DNA from: Polyangiaceae bacterium
Lineage (GTDB): Bacteria; Myxococcota_A; Polyangia; Polyangiales; Polyangiaceae
NCBI GenBank assembly: GCA_025936115.1
Contig: JAICTZ010000014.1
Location: 124,001-188,000 of the forward strand
Reading direction: 5' to 3'
DNA: 64,000 nucleotides
Position 1 is the stretch's first letter, and each line of letters starts with the position of its first letter. The notes beneath the pieces are model-generated. The model had not been told where the DNA came from. It worked only from the letters and a program-made list of their open reading frames with translations, and searched no databases. Made by a program: the position numbers and the translations under genes. Positions 17,522 through 27,500 of the stretch are shown here, piece by piece.

Positions 17522-19252
17522 ATGAACCGAACGAGCTGTTGGCTACCAGGGGCACTCATCCTCACTTCGTTGTCGGGGTGCGGCGGCGCCGACGCTCCCG
17601 CAATGTCGGATTCCGGCAGTGCAGAGCCTACACAGTCGACCGCTCTCGCCGAATGTCGAACGCAGCTGAGCGATTGTGAGCAGCTTGCCTCGTCGCTCCA
17701 CTACCCGGACACGGTGTTCACGTCCTCGACGAGCGTAGCGGCCGGCGCGCTCACGTTGGCAGGTCAGGACATCCCCGCGCACTGCCTCCTGACCGGCAAG
17801 ATGGATCAGCGCGTCAGCTCGGTCGACGGGCAGACCTATGCCATCGGCTTCGAGCTGCGGCTGCCCCTGAAGTGGAATCGTCGCTTCTTCTATCAAGCGA
17901 ACGGAGGACTCGATGGGGCCGTGGTGCCGGCGACCGGCAACACGAGCGGCGGCGGGCCGCTGACGAGCGCGCTGCTGCAGGGTTTTGCCGTGATTAGCTC
18001 GGACGCCGGTCACGACGGCAACACCCAGCCGTTTTTCGGTTACGATCCTCAGGCGCGTCTCGACTACGGCTATCAGGCCGTCGGCAAGCTCACCCCCATG
18101 GCCAAGAGCGTCATTCGAGCCGCTTACGGCCGTGCTCCGACGTTTTCCTACATCGGCGGCTGCTCGAACGGCGGGCGTCACACGATGGTGGCTGCCGCGC
18201 GCTACTCCGATCAGTACGACGGCTACCTCGTCGGCTCGCCTGGCTTTCACCTACCGAACGCCGCCGTGGCCAGCATCTACGGCGCGCAGCAATACGCGCC
18301 GCTTTCCGGCGGAGCCGTAATTCCCGGCGGCCCGTTTGCCGGGCTTCCCGACCTCTCGGCTGCGTTCACTCCGGCGGAGCACCAGTTGCTCTCGAGCAAA
18401 GTGCTCGCCCGCTGCGACGCACTCGACGGCGCGACCGACGGCATGGTCCAAAACATGGTCGCCTGCCAGGCCGCCTTCAATCTCGACCGCGACGTGCCCA
18501 CCTGCCCGGGGCCACGCGACGGGACATGCCTCAGCGCGGAGCAGAAGGTCGCCATCGGCAACATCTTTGCCGGCGGCACGACGAGCACCGGCGCTCCGAT
18601 TTACGCTCGCTTCCCCTTCGATGCCGGACACGCCGCTGGCGGCACGCTGTTCTGGGATTTCATCTCCCCCCTGATCCTCGATCCGGTGGCCGTCGGCACG
18701 GTGTTCGATACGCCTCCGGCTCCGAATCCGTTCATTCCGCCACTGTTCGCTTTGACGGGGAGCATCGACCAGATGCTGGCGGCCACGTTTGCGACCAACG
18801 CGACGTACACCGAGTCGGCGCAATCGTTCATGGTGCCGCCCGATTTGAGCCTCGCGGGGCTACGTCGCGGCGGCAAGCGCATGCTCGTTTATCACGGCGT
18901 GAGCGACCCGATTTTCTCGGTCGCCGATACCGTGGCGTGGTTCGACGGCCTCAGCCGGCAATCCAAGAACTCTGCCGAGCTCTACCTCGTGCCCGGCATG
19001 AACCATTGTTCCGACGGACCCTCGACCGATCAGTTCGATCTGTTGACGCCGCTCGTTCGCTGGGTGGAACAGGGCGAAGCGCCGCAGCAAGTGGTCGCGA
19101 GCGCACGCGGTGTCACGAACCCGGGTGGCCCGAACTTCGATTTGCCGCCCGACTGGTCGCCCACGCGGACTCGACCGCTCTGCGCCTACCCACGCGTCGC
19201 CGTCTACATGGGTGGCGACATCGAACGCGCCGAGAGCTTCACGTGTAAGTGA
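17522..19252 (+). CDS. Tannase/feruloyl esterase family lipoprotein
   Basis: 576 residues. Signal peptide with lipobox Cys20 (SLSGC). The alpha/beta hydrolase of the tannase/feruloyl esterase family is shown by the nucleophile Ser in IGGCSNGGRHTM, by a long lid region, and by the C-terminal YHGVSDPIFS (Asp) and GMNHCSDGPSTDQFD (His) that complete the triad; a Cys pair near Ser and His, as in this family, can be disulfide-linked. It likely cleaves aromatic esters of plant origin at the cell surface. A GGAGG lies 7 nt before ATG. The palindrome at 17391 suggests regulated expression. Substrate (gallate, ferulate or MHET-like esters) cannot be decided. Confidence 0.88.
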   Translation: MNRTSCWLPGALILTSLSGCGGADAPAMSDSGSAEPTQSTALAECRTQLSDCEQLASSLHYPDTVFTSSTSVAAGALTLAGQDIPAHCLLTGKMDQRVSSVDGQTYAIGFELRLPLKWNRRFFYQANGGLDGAVVPATGNTSGGGPLTSALLQGFAVISSDAGHDGNTQPFFGYDPQARLDYGYQAVGKLTPMAKSVIRAAYGRAPTFSYIGGCSNGGRHTMVAAARYSDQYDGYLVGSPGFHLPNAAVASIYGAQQYAPLSGGAVIPGGPFAGLPDLSAAFTPAEHQLLSSKVLARCDALDGATDGMVQNMVACQAAFNLDRDVPTCPGPRDGTCLSAEQKVAIGNIFAGGTTSTGAPIYARFPFDAGHAAGGTLFWDFISPLILDPVAVGTVFDTPPAPNPFIPPLFALTGSIDQMLAATFATNATYTESAQSFMVPPDLSLAGLRRGGKRMLVYHGVSDPIFSVADTVAWFDGLSRQSKNSAELYLVPGMNHCSDGPSTDQFDLLTPLVRWVEQGEAPQQVVASARGVTNPGGPNFDLPPDWSPTRTRPLCAYPRVAVYMGGDIERAESFTCK

Positions 19253-19275
19253 AGCGACACCGGGTACGGGCTTGC

Positions 19276-19306
19276 TGAGCAGTCGCACGCGTCGTGCGAC
19301 TGCTCA
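19276..19306. terminator. Hairpin between convergent genes
   Basis: Perfect 13-bp stem TGAGCAGTCGCAC / GTGCGACTGCTCA with a 5-nt loop, located between the tannase-like gene and the convergent lipoprotein gene. There is no clear U-tract on either side, but position and symmetry suit a bidirectional terminator. Confidence 0.65.
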
Positions 19307-19334
19307 CATTGGTTCAGGACTACTTGGTCGGCCC

Positions 19335-20516
19335 TTACGGTAGCGGCGGATACTCAGTGCAGCCCTGAGCATCGGCCCACTCGGGAGCGATGCACCGCAT
19401 TTCGGGACCGCACTCGAGCTCGGGGCGACAGGGGACGTCGCCGCATGCCTCATCTAGCGTGCCGAGCGGTTCGCACCTCGCGTCGCGACAATAGGCCTGA
19501 CGACCGCATTCTTCACCCGTAATGCAGGGCGCGCCGAGCGGCACGAGGGCTTTGCAGATCGAGCCGGGGCTGACGTACGCGCAATACAAGCCGTCATCTT
19601 CGAAGCAAAGCGAGTAGGTGTCACCGATGCCGTAGGTGGTCGAGGCGCAATTTTGCCCGCTCTCACAGCTCGTGACGCAGGCCTCTCCGAGGGCGGCGCG
19701 TGGCGCGGGCGTGCAGACGCCGACCGCGTTCTGAGTGCTCGTGTCGCTCACGAGACACGTCACCTCGCCCTGGGAGCGATCGCAATCCCAGCCACTCTCG
19801 CACGGCTCGTTCAGCGCGCGCGTCCCGCTGAACACGCGCTGGCAAGCGTCCCAGACGAGGTTCATGTTGCATTGATCGGGGCCCTCGAAGGCCTCCACAC
19901 ATTGCGCGAGGACTACCGGATCGACGCTGAGCGCGCCCGTCATGAGTGAGCCCAGGGCTTGCGAATGCGCGGCATAGCGCGCTTCGCAATCGTCGAGCGG
20001 AGTCACTTCCGAGGGCGAACAGCAGTTCGTGACCGCGCCGCAGTACGCCTTCACCGCCGGCTCGATCGCCCCGAGCGAGCTCATGCCCCCTTGCGCGGCT
20101 CCTGCGGCGCTCATGCCTGCGTTGCCCGGGGAGCTCCCCGCTCTGCCACCGTTCGTGGTATCGGCGGTGCCACCGAGCTCGGCACCCGCCTGGCCGGCGT
20201 CGGCGCCACCTTCTTCCGCGTTGCCCGCATTGCTAGCGTGGCGGTTGCCCGCGTGCGATCCACCGGCTCCCGTGGGCCGAGCGCCACCACCGCCAGCAGC
20301 GACTCCGGCGCGCCCGCCTGCGACGAGCACGCCTCCCGTGCCGTACCCGCCGTCCGCTGTGGTCGTCCCGGCGCGGCCCTCGGGCGCGCCGTCGAAGTTG
20401 CCACGAGAGGCGCCGCCGCACGCGACGACCGTGATGACCGCGCTCGAGCCGAAGAACCTCACGTTTCGAACGAGAAACCGCTGCCCACGCCACCAACGCA
20501 TGGTCAAAGCTAGCAC
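19335..20516 (-). CDS. Cys-rich lipoprotein with Gly/Ala linker
   Basis: 393 residues from 20516; ATG 20501 (MRWWRG) is an equally good start. Lipobox Cys33 in ITVVAC is followed by about 100 residues of Gly/Ala/Asn-rich linker. The C-terminal half has an even Cys pattern (YCGAVTNCC, AQCVEAFEGPDQCN, PCESGWDCDRSQGEVTC, CVTSCESGQNCAS, CITGEECGRQAYCRD), typical of secreted disulfide-stabilised myxobacterial proteins of unknown role. The gene is convergent with the esterase gene. No catalytic motif is visible. Confidence 0.75.
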   Translation of the reverse strand: MLALTMRWWRGQRFLVRNVRFFGSSAVITVVACGGASRGNFDGAPEGRAGTTTADGGYGTGGVLVAGGRAGVAAGGGGARPTGAGGSHAGNRHASNAGNAEEGGADAGQAGAELGGTADTTNGGRAGSSPGNAGMSAAGAAQGGMSSLGAIEPAVKAYCGAVTNCCSPSEVTPLDDCEARYAAHSQALGSLMTGALSVDPVVLAQCVEAFEGPDQCNMNLVWDACQRVFSGTRALNEPCESGWDCDRSQGEVTCLVSDTSTQNAVGVCTPAPRAALGEACVTSCESGQNCASTTYGIGDTYSLCFEDDGLYCAYVSPGSICKALVPLGAPCITGEECGRQAYCRDARCEPLGTLDEACGDVPCRPELECGPEMRCIAPEWADAQGCTEYPPLP

Positions 20517-20564
20517 TGGCTCCTGCAGCCGCGCTCGTGAGCCTTCGGACCCGGCGCTAGGGCC

Positions 20565-20792
20565 TCACGGACTGGAAAAGTGGCCCACCCGGCACAAGCG
20601 ACCGGGGACGGCCGGGCACCACGTGCGAAACGGCTCGTTGCAGCAGACCTCGATCGGCCGCCCTTGAGCATCGGTAGAGGCGACCAGCTTCTTGCAGGGC
20701 TCGCTCGGGCCGTTTTCGCCTGCCGCCACGCGTAGGTTGTGCCCGCCCTCGGTGCCCGGTTCGACTTCTCGCTTGCACGTCTGGCACCTCAT
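20565..20792 (-). CDS. Small Cys-containing hypothetical protein
   Basis: 75 residues from ATG 20792 (MRCQTCKREVEPG), with an upstream GTG at 20837 as an alternative. CQTC near the start and later CKK, CCNEPFRTWC and LCRVG could form a small zinc-binding or disulfide unit. It is not recognised as a known family. It lies between transketolase and a lipoprotein gene on the same strand, with no strong ribosome-binding site, so its reality is moderate. Confidence 0.45.
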   Translation of the reverse strand: MRCQTCKREVEPGTEGGHNLRVAAGENGPSEPCKKLVASTDAQGRPIEVCCNEPFRTWCPAVPGRLCRVGHFSSP

Positions 20793-20864
20793 GCTGAGCG
20801 CGTACACCCGGAAGGGGCGGAGGGCTAGGGAGTTCACGACGCGCGAGCTGGAAGTCCCCTGGGC

Positions 20865-22928
20865 CTAGGCACCGGCCGCCGGCCGAGAGGCGACGAGCGC
20901 TCGCGCGGCCTCGAGTACATGCTCTTCGGTAATCCCGAGCTCCTTCATGACCGCTGCGCCCGGCGCGGACAGCCCGAAGCGCGGAATGCCGATCGCAGCG
21001 CCGTCGAGCCCGACGTACGGCGCCCACGTCGACGGCACGCTCGCTTCCACCGCGAGACGTGTCCGGCACGCCCGCGGCAGCACCTCTTCGCGGTATGCCT
21101 TGGGCTGTCTATCGAAGCGCGAAAAGCAAGGCAGGCTGACGACGCGCGTGCCGGGACCGAGCTTTTTTGCGGCCTCGAGCGCGAGCGCGAGCTCACTGCC
21201 GGAAGCCAAGAGCACGAGCTCGAGCGGCGCCGTCTCGCCCAGGGCGACATAGCCGCCGCGCAGAACGCCTTCGCGCCGCGTACGCAGTGGGATCTCGTCC
21301 AGGGCTGGCACGACTTGCCGCGTGAGGGCGAGCAACGTGGGTCCGTCCGTCCGCTCGAGCGCGGCGACGTAAGCCCCCGCCGTCTCTTCTGCATCCGCCG
21401 GACGGATCACGTCGAGATTCGGAATCACGCGCAGTCCCGGCAGCGTCTCGACCGGTTGATGCGTGGGCCCATCCTCCCCGACGCCGACGCTGTCGTGCGT
21501 GAAGATGTAGATCACGGGCAGGTGGCTCAATGCGGCGAGACGAATCGCAGGCCGCGCGTAATCCGCGAAGACCAGGAACGTCGCGCCGCTCGCGCGAAAG
21601 ATGCCGTGGACCGCGATGCCGTTCAGGATCGAACACATGCCGTGTTCGCGAATGCCGAAGCGGATGTTTTTGCCCGCGCGGTGCGAAGGGTTGAAGTCGT
21701 CCGCTGCTTTGGCGGCGTCGCCGATGTAATTCAAGGTCGAGCCGTACAGATCCGCGCTCCCGCCGATCAAGAGCGGCGTGCGCGCGGCGACAGCCTGCAG
21801 CACGTCTTGCGAAGCCTTGCGTGTCGCGAGTCGCACGCCCTCGGGGAAGGGAGGCACGGCGTCGAGCAGCTCCGACGTGGCGGGCGCCTGCTGCACCGCG
21901 CCCTCCGACGGATGGGCGTAGCCGGGCGCCGTCGCGAGCTCGGCGGCGAGCGACGGATTTGCGGTTTGCCACGCGGCGAACGTGCGTTCCCAAGTCGCGT
22001 GCGCCTGGTTCGAGCGCTCGGAGCGTTCGTCGAAATAGGCGCGCACTCGGGGTGAGACGTAATAGGGCTCGGCCGGCAATCCGAGCGCGGCACGCGCGGC
22101 GGTGCCGAACTTCGCACCGGCTTCTCCGTGCGCCTTGGCGGTACCGGCGATCTCGGGGATGCCCTTGCCGATCAGCGTTCGCGCGATGATGCATTGAGGC
22201 TTGCCCGCCGCTGCCTTGGCTCGCTCGAACGCCTCGAGAAAGCGCGCCATCTCGTTGCCCGGAATCGTCTGAACCTCGAACCCGATCGCGGCGAGCCGCG
22301 CCGCCGTGTCCTCGCTCTGCGTCTCGCGCGCCATCGCGTCGAGCGTCACGTCGTTCGAGTCGTAAATCAGGATCAGATTGTCGAGCTTTTGGTGGCCGGC
22401 GAACTCGAGCGCCTCCATCGCGACGCCTTCTTGCATGCAGCCGTCGCCCGCGAGGCACACGATCCGATGATCGAAAATCACGTGCTCCTTCGTGTTGAAG
22501 CGCGCTTCGGCCATCTTGGCGCTCACCGCCATCCCGACCGCGTTGGCGACGCCTTGCCCCAACGGACCGGTCGTCGTCTCCACCCCGGAAGGCGCGTGGG
22601 TCACCTCGGGGTGCCCCGGCGTCTTCGAGTGCAGCTGCCGGAACCGGCGAATCTCCTCGAGCGTCATCTCCGGGTACCCGCTCAGATGCAACCACGCATA
22701 AAGAAACATCGACCCGTGCCCTGCCGAGAGCACGAAGCGATCCCGATTGGGCCACTCCGGATGTTTCGGGCAGAAGCGCAGCGCGTGCCCGAAGAGCACC
22801 GCGCCGATCTCCGCGCATCCGAGCGGCAAGCCAAGATGCCCGCTCTGACTCGCCTGAACGGCATCGATCGCAAGCCCGCGTGCGATCGTCGCCGCTTCCG
22901 CCAGTACCTCAGCCGGGAAAGTCGCCAT
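20865..22928 (-). CDS. tkt: Transketolase
   Basis: 687 residues, the usual length. The thiamine-diphosphate domain has [15 protein letters not shown], the [16 protein letters not shown] motif and the metal/ThDP signature [14 protein letters not shown] with SNDVTLD. The central pyrimidine domain has [15 protein letters not shown] with the cofactor-activating Glu and [16 protein letters not shown]. The enzyme transfers two-carbon ketol units between sugar phosphates in the non-oxidative pentose phosphate pathway in the cytosol. No other pathway gene is adjacent, so it is a stand-alone housekeeping gene. Confidence 0.97.
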   Translation of the reverse strand: MATFPAEVLAEAATIARGLAIDAVQASQSGHLGLPLGCAEIGAVLFGHALRFCPKHPEWPNRDRFVLSAGHGSMFLYAWLHLSGYPEMTLEEIRRFRQLHSKTPGHPEVTHAPSGVETTTGPLGQGVANAVGMAVSAKMAEARFNTKEHVIFDHRIVCLAGDGCMQEGVAMEALEFAGHQKLDNLILIYDSNDVTLDAMARETQSEDTAARLAAIGFEVQTIPGNEMARFLEAFERAKAAAGKPQCIIARTLIGKGIPEIAGTAKAHGEAGAKFGTAARAALGLPAEPYYVSPRVRAYFDERSERSNQAHATWERTFAAWQTANPSLAAELATAPGYAHPSEGAVQQAPATSELLDAVPPFPEGVRLATRKASQDVLQAVAARTPLLIGGSADLYGSTLNYIGDAAKAADDFNPSHRAGKNIRFGIREHGMCSILNGIAVHGIFRASGATFLVFADYARPAIRLAALSHLPVIYIFTHDSVGVGEDGPTHQPVETLPGLRVIPNLDVIRPADAEETAGAYVAALERTDGPTLLALTRQVVPALDEIPLRTRREGVLRGGYVALGETAPLELVLLASGSELALALEAAKKLGPGTRVVSLPCFSRFDRQPKAYREEVLPRACRTRLAVEASVPSTWAPYVGLDGAAIGIPRFGLSAPGAAVMKELGITEEHVLEAARALVASRPAAGA

Positions 22929-23151
22929 GCGACGGTTTACGCAATTTGCGGACCGCGTCCAAGGCGATGCGCGAGCGTTCGAGTGACAACGCGCCCCACT
23001 TGTCGCTCGCGCCGCGGTTTTAGTGCGCTGCCGACGGAACCGTTGCCTGCAACCGCGGGAATCGCAGACCTGCCCAACCTCGAGCAGAACAGGGCCGTCG
23101 GGCTCGATTTCATGATTCCCTTGAGTGAACGCGGTCCACGGCCTTGCTACG

Positions 23152-23210
23152 TTGAGGTCTGGCCAACTCCAGGCGACGTGCGTCGTAGGCTGAAAAGCGT
23201 TGCCCGGGCG
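23152..23210 (+). repeat. Interspersed repeat, copy A
   Basis: Roughly 58 bp containing TGGCCAACTCCAGGCG, TGCGTCGTAGG and CTGAAAAGCGTTGCC. It matches copy B at 30764 with about six differences and shares its core AGGCTGAAAAGC with the inverted element at 44788. It lies in the 290-bp gap between the divergent-side end of transketolase and a lipoprotein gene; nothing else is seen in that gap. Confidence 0.75.
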
Positions 23211-23219
23211 GTTCCGAAT

Positions 23220-24584
23220 CTAACGAGCTACCAGGCCGAGCTCGATGCCCGTCGTCCGAGCGATGCCGAGCAGGGTGAACTCCGGCAGCGCGACGGGGCC
23301 GAGCAGATCGACGCTGTCGAGAGGCGTGGTCGTGTAGAGCTCGTGGGGCGTGTCGAAGTGGGTTCGGTAGAGCAGGGGTGCGCCGCTCGAGCGATCGACG
23401 AAATCGAGGTAGTCGCCGTGAGCGGCCGGTCTCACGTACTTGGGATCCGATTGGATCACGCGGACGAGCACGTCGTCGGTAGGCGCGCCTTCGGCGCGGC
23501 CGACGAGCAGGGTGAAGCCGCCGAACTTGGGTTCGGGATGTGACGCGCTCCACTCGAGGTAGCCGAGCGCACCGTTTTCGCCGAGGACGGGGAAGGCTTG
23601 TTTGCCTTCGCGGATCCGGCGCGTTTGGGTTCCGGAGCGGCGGTCGAAGAGCGCGATGTCGGAGAGCGACGAACGTTCGTCGAAGTGCCCGGCCGGATCT
23701 TCGATGAAATCGCTGGCGGCGACGAACTCCGGCGTTACGTCGGCGAAACGCTGCTGGGCGGGGCCGCCGAACACGACTTCGGTGTTGCCGGTTTCGAGAT
23801 CGAAGAGCAGGACGTCGGTATCCCCCGTCGGGTCCTCGCCGATCCACGCCGTGAAGACGACGGTTCCGTCGCTCGCGCGGGGTTCGCCGGCGTGATCGAA
23901 CGCTCCGGTCAGCGTCGTCGTCCGCGTGCCGTCGAAAACGCGGACCTGCGAGCGCCCGTCGATTTGTACCTCCCAGGCGACGACGCCGGGTGCGAGCGTC
24001 GGGCGTGACGCAAGCTCCTCGCTCGCCGCGAGCGTGCGCTCGCTCCCGGTCGCGAGATTGCGTAGCTCGAGCGCGCCGTCGGTGTCGACATAAGCCAGCG
24101 TGCAATCGAGCAGCGCGTAAGGGGCATAGCCGAGCGGATCCCAGTTCGGCGTGATGGCGATGCCGCTCGCCGCTTGCGCACACGTCCGCGAGTCGACGGC
24201 GGGTTCGCCGGCACCGCCAGCGAACCCCGCCGTCTGCTCTCCCGCCTCCCCGCCGCTCAGGCCCGCGGTCCCGCCGGTCTGCCCACCGTTGCCCGCATTT
24301 GCGCTGATCCCGCCCGAAGCGAATCCTGCTTGCGAGAGTGCGCCCCCGTACGCGGCCGCGTGCCCACCGCCGCCTGCAGCGCCGCCCTCCTGTGAACTCC
24401 CGCCGATGCCACCGACGACGCCACGACCGGCCGCACCGCCTACCGTGCCCGCCCCGCCCGCTACCGCGCTCTCACCCGCGCGCGCGCCTCGCGGCGAACC
24501 GATGTCCTCGCTCGCCGCGCAGCCATTCGCAGCGGCAAAAGCGCTGCCCACGAGCGCGATCCGGGCCGCAAGTTTAGCCTTCAT
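23220..24584 (-). CDS. Propeller lipoprotein translationally coupled to kinase-activator fusion
   Basis: 454 residues. Lipobox Cys22 (AANGC) and a Gly/Ala/Ser linker to about residue 130, then a TolB/WD40-like repeat region: LAYVDTDGALELRNLATGSE, VVAWEVQIDGRSQVRVFDG, VVFTAWIGEDPTGDTDVLLFD and IALFDRRSGTQTRR give four to six blades. It probably sits on a membrane and binds a ligand or protein. Its ATG lies inside the last codons of the upstream 1435-residue regulator (ATGAAGGCTAA, 11-bp overlap), so the two are made together; this may be a sensor or target of that regulator. Confidence 0.78.
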   Translation of the reverse strand: MKAKLAARIALVGSAFAAANGCAASEDIGSPRGARAGESAVAGGAGTVGGAAGRGVVGGIGGSSQEGGAAGGGGHAAAYGGALSQAGFASGGISANAGNGGQTGGTAGLSGGEAGEQTAGFAGGAGEPAVDSRTCAQAASGIAITPNWDPLGYAPYALLDCTLAYVDTDGALELRNLATGSERTLAASEELASRPTLAPGVVAWEVQIDGRSQVRVFDGTRTTTLTGAFDHAGEPRASDGTVVFTAWIGEDPTGDTDVLLFDLETGNTEVVFGGPAQQRFADVTPEFVAASDFIEDPAGHFDERSSLSDIALFDRRSGTQTRRIREGKQAFPVLGENGALGYLEWSASHPEPKFGGFTLLVGRAEGAPTDDVLVRVIQSDPKYVRPAAHGDYLDFVDRSSGAPLLYRTHFDTPHELYTTTPLDSVDLLGPVALPEFTLLGIARTTGIELGLVAR

Positions 24585-27500
24585 GAACGGCTCCTCGCGT
24601 ACGGAGGCCCAGCCGCAGCATCCGCTTCTTCAGTCCATGGCGCGTCATGCCGAGAGCTTGCGCGGCGCGCGTGATGTTTCCCCCGGCGCGGGCGAGCGCC
24701 CGCTCGACTTCGGCACGTTCGGAAGAGGCTTCGGAGTCGATGACATGCAGCGCGGGCGGCTGACGTGGCGTGGAGCGACGGATCTCGCGCGGCAAGTCTG
24801 GAACATCGATGCTCATCGAGCCGGAGCTCGCGAGGCGCAAGATCACGTGCTCGAGCTCGCGAACGTTGCCCGGCCAGGCATAGCCGGCGAGGTGAGCGAG
24901 CGCTGCGTCGGAGAGACGCGCTCGGGCGCCGCTTTGCGCGAGGAAGAAATCGACGAGCAGCAGGATGTCGGTCGCGCGTTCGCGCAGGCTCGGCACGCGG
25001 ATTTCGAGCACGTTCAGGCGAAACCAGAGGTCCCGGCGGAAGCCGCCGCGTTCCACTTCGCGCTCGAGCTCGCGGTTGGTCGCCGCGACGATGCGCACGT
25101 CCGCCGCGCGCTCGCCGTCACCGCCGACGGGTCGGTAAAGGCCCGTTTCGAGCAGCCGTAAGAGCGTGGCTTGGCGCGCGGGATTGAGCTCGCCGATCTC
25201 GTCGAAAAGGAGCGTTCCGCCTTCCGCTTCGGCGAGTAATCCGGGACGCGCTCGCTCGGCTCCGGTGAATGCGCCGCGGACGTGACCGAAGAGCTCCGCC
25301 TCGAACAGGTTATCGGCGATGGCTGCGCAGTTGACGGCCACGAAGGGGTGGCCGGCTCGGGGGCCCCGCTCGTGCAGCGCCCGCGCGAAGAGCTCCTTGC
25401 CCGTGCCCGTCTCGCCGAGGACGAGCACGGGCAAGCGGCTGTCGATCGCGGCGTCGAGACGCGCGAGCGCGCTTTCGAGCCCCGGACTTCGGCCCACGAT
25501 CTCCGGGAACGAGCGACGTGGCCGGAGCGCGGGCTCACGGGTGGTCGTGTCGTGGTCGTCGCGGGCGGGCGTCGACGGAGCGTTGGGTTCCGCGCTCGGA
25601 ACGAACCTGAGCGCGAGCTGCGCCAACGTGAGCCAACGGTCGAGCCGCTCGGTCTCGACGCTGTCGAAATGGCCGATTCGATAGCGGTGCTCGACGAGGA
25701 CGACGACGCGCCGCCCGCCTGCGAGCGGCGCGTGCGCTGCGATGCGGGAGCCCGAGCCGACGTGCCGCTGATGGATGGCGCCGCTCGAGTCGAGCAACCA
25801 GCGCAAGAAATCCGCGTCGAAGCGCGCCGAGGCATTGGAGAGCTCGAAGCCGTCGCCGTCGGCACCGCGCGCAAAGACGAGCTCGCCGCGTTCCACCACG
25901 CCGAGCAGCGCGCGCTCGGCCGCCGTCTCCTTCACGTAGAGCGAACAGAGCGCGACGCACGCCGTGGCACCGTCGAGCCCCGCCGCCAATTCGCGCAGCC
26001 AGGACCAGCCGAGCGAGCCTGACGGCGGCTGTATCGGAGGTCGCGTCGCCGGCCGCGCGGGGCTTCTCGGCCGAGCCGTGGCGAGCACGTGCCGCGCGCG
26101 ACGCTCGAGCTCGCCGAGTCGTGCGGAGAGAGCGATCCGCAGCGCCCGCGCGGCGAGCCGGGCCGCACGCCGCGGTTGCGAAGGCAACGAAGCGAGTCGC
26201 GCTTCCGCCTCGACGAGCAGCGCCTTGCTCCCGATCGACGCGTCCGAAGCCAGGAGCTCGACGGACACCGTCGCGAGCCGCTCGAGCACGCGCGGCGCGT
26301 TGCCCCGCGCGAGCGCCACTTCCAGTGCGAAGAGCTCGAGATCCGCCTGCACCTGGGCGGGCGCCACGTCCCTCCGCGTCATGGCGAGCGCGAGCCAGCG
26401 CTCCGCCGCGGCGACGTCGCTGCGCCGAACCTCGAGATCGACGCGCGCGGAAAGACACCAGGCTTCACCCGGTCCCTGCCCGAGAGAACGCGCGAGCGCG
26501 ATGGCCTCGTCGAGCGCCGCCTCGGCTTGTTCGAAGCGCCCGCAGCGGGTCAGCGCGAGTCCCAGGTTCAATAGGCATGCGCGCACGCCGCCGCTGTCGC
26601 CGAGCGCGCGCTTCATCCCGAGCGCCCGTTCGAGCTTGCCAATCGCGGGCTCGAAGCGTTCGGCGTAGAGGTCCACGACCCCCGCGTTGTGCTCGAGACG
26701 AGCGAGCTCTTCCGCGTCGCTGCAATCGGCGCGCGCGAGCAGGGCGCGCGCCGTCTCGAGCTCGCGCTCGGCGAGCGGCCAATCGGCGCGGTACAGCGCG
26801 ATCGCGCCGGCGCTCGCGTGGACGAGCCCGCTCGCCACGGCGTCCCCGGCTTCCGCCGCCCGAGTCTCTGCCTTCGAAACGAGCAGAGCGGCGCGCTCGG
26901 CGTCTCCGGCGCGAGCGGCCCGCTCCGCTTGGCGCCGCAGCACGAGTGGAGCCAGGCGCGGCTCCGCCTCGGCGGCCTGCTCGAGCCACGCCAGCACTTC
27001 GGGATGCGCGCCCGGTGAGCCGGAATCGCGCAGCAGCCGCTCGAGTCGCAACAAGAGCTCCGGACGGCGCTGCTCGGCGCGCGCCAAGAGCGCGAGCAGC
27101 GCCTCGATTTCATCGCCGCGCAGCCCGTGCGTGCGCGCCGCTTCGGCTGCTCGGGCGAGGAGCTCCTCGCGGCGCTCGGGCGGGCACGGGGCGCTCGCTA
27201 CCGCAAGCAACCGGCGCACCGGAGGGTTCGGCTCGGCAAGCACCAGTTGAGCGATGCGATCGACGCCTTCGAAAGAGGACAGCGCGGAAACGAGCTCCGC
27301 GCCGAGCTCGAGCGACGACAGGCGATAGGTCATGCCTTGCGCATCGACGCCGCGCACCACGAGCCCCGCTTCCAAGGCGCGCGACAGACTCAACGGCACC
27401 AGGTTCTCGGGCCAGGGCGTGAGCGTGCGGAGTGCAGTTTCGGGCAACTCACCGCCCGCGAGCGCGATTGCCGCCACGACCTCACGCGTGCCCGCGTCGA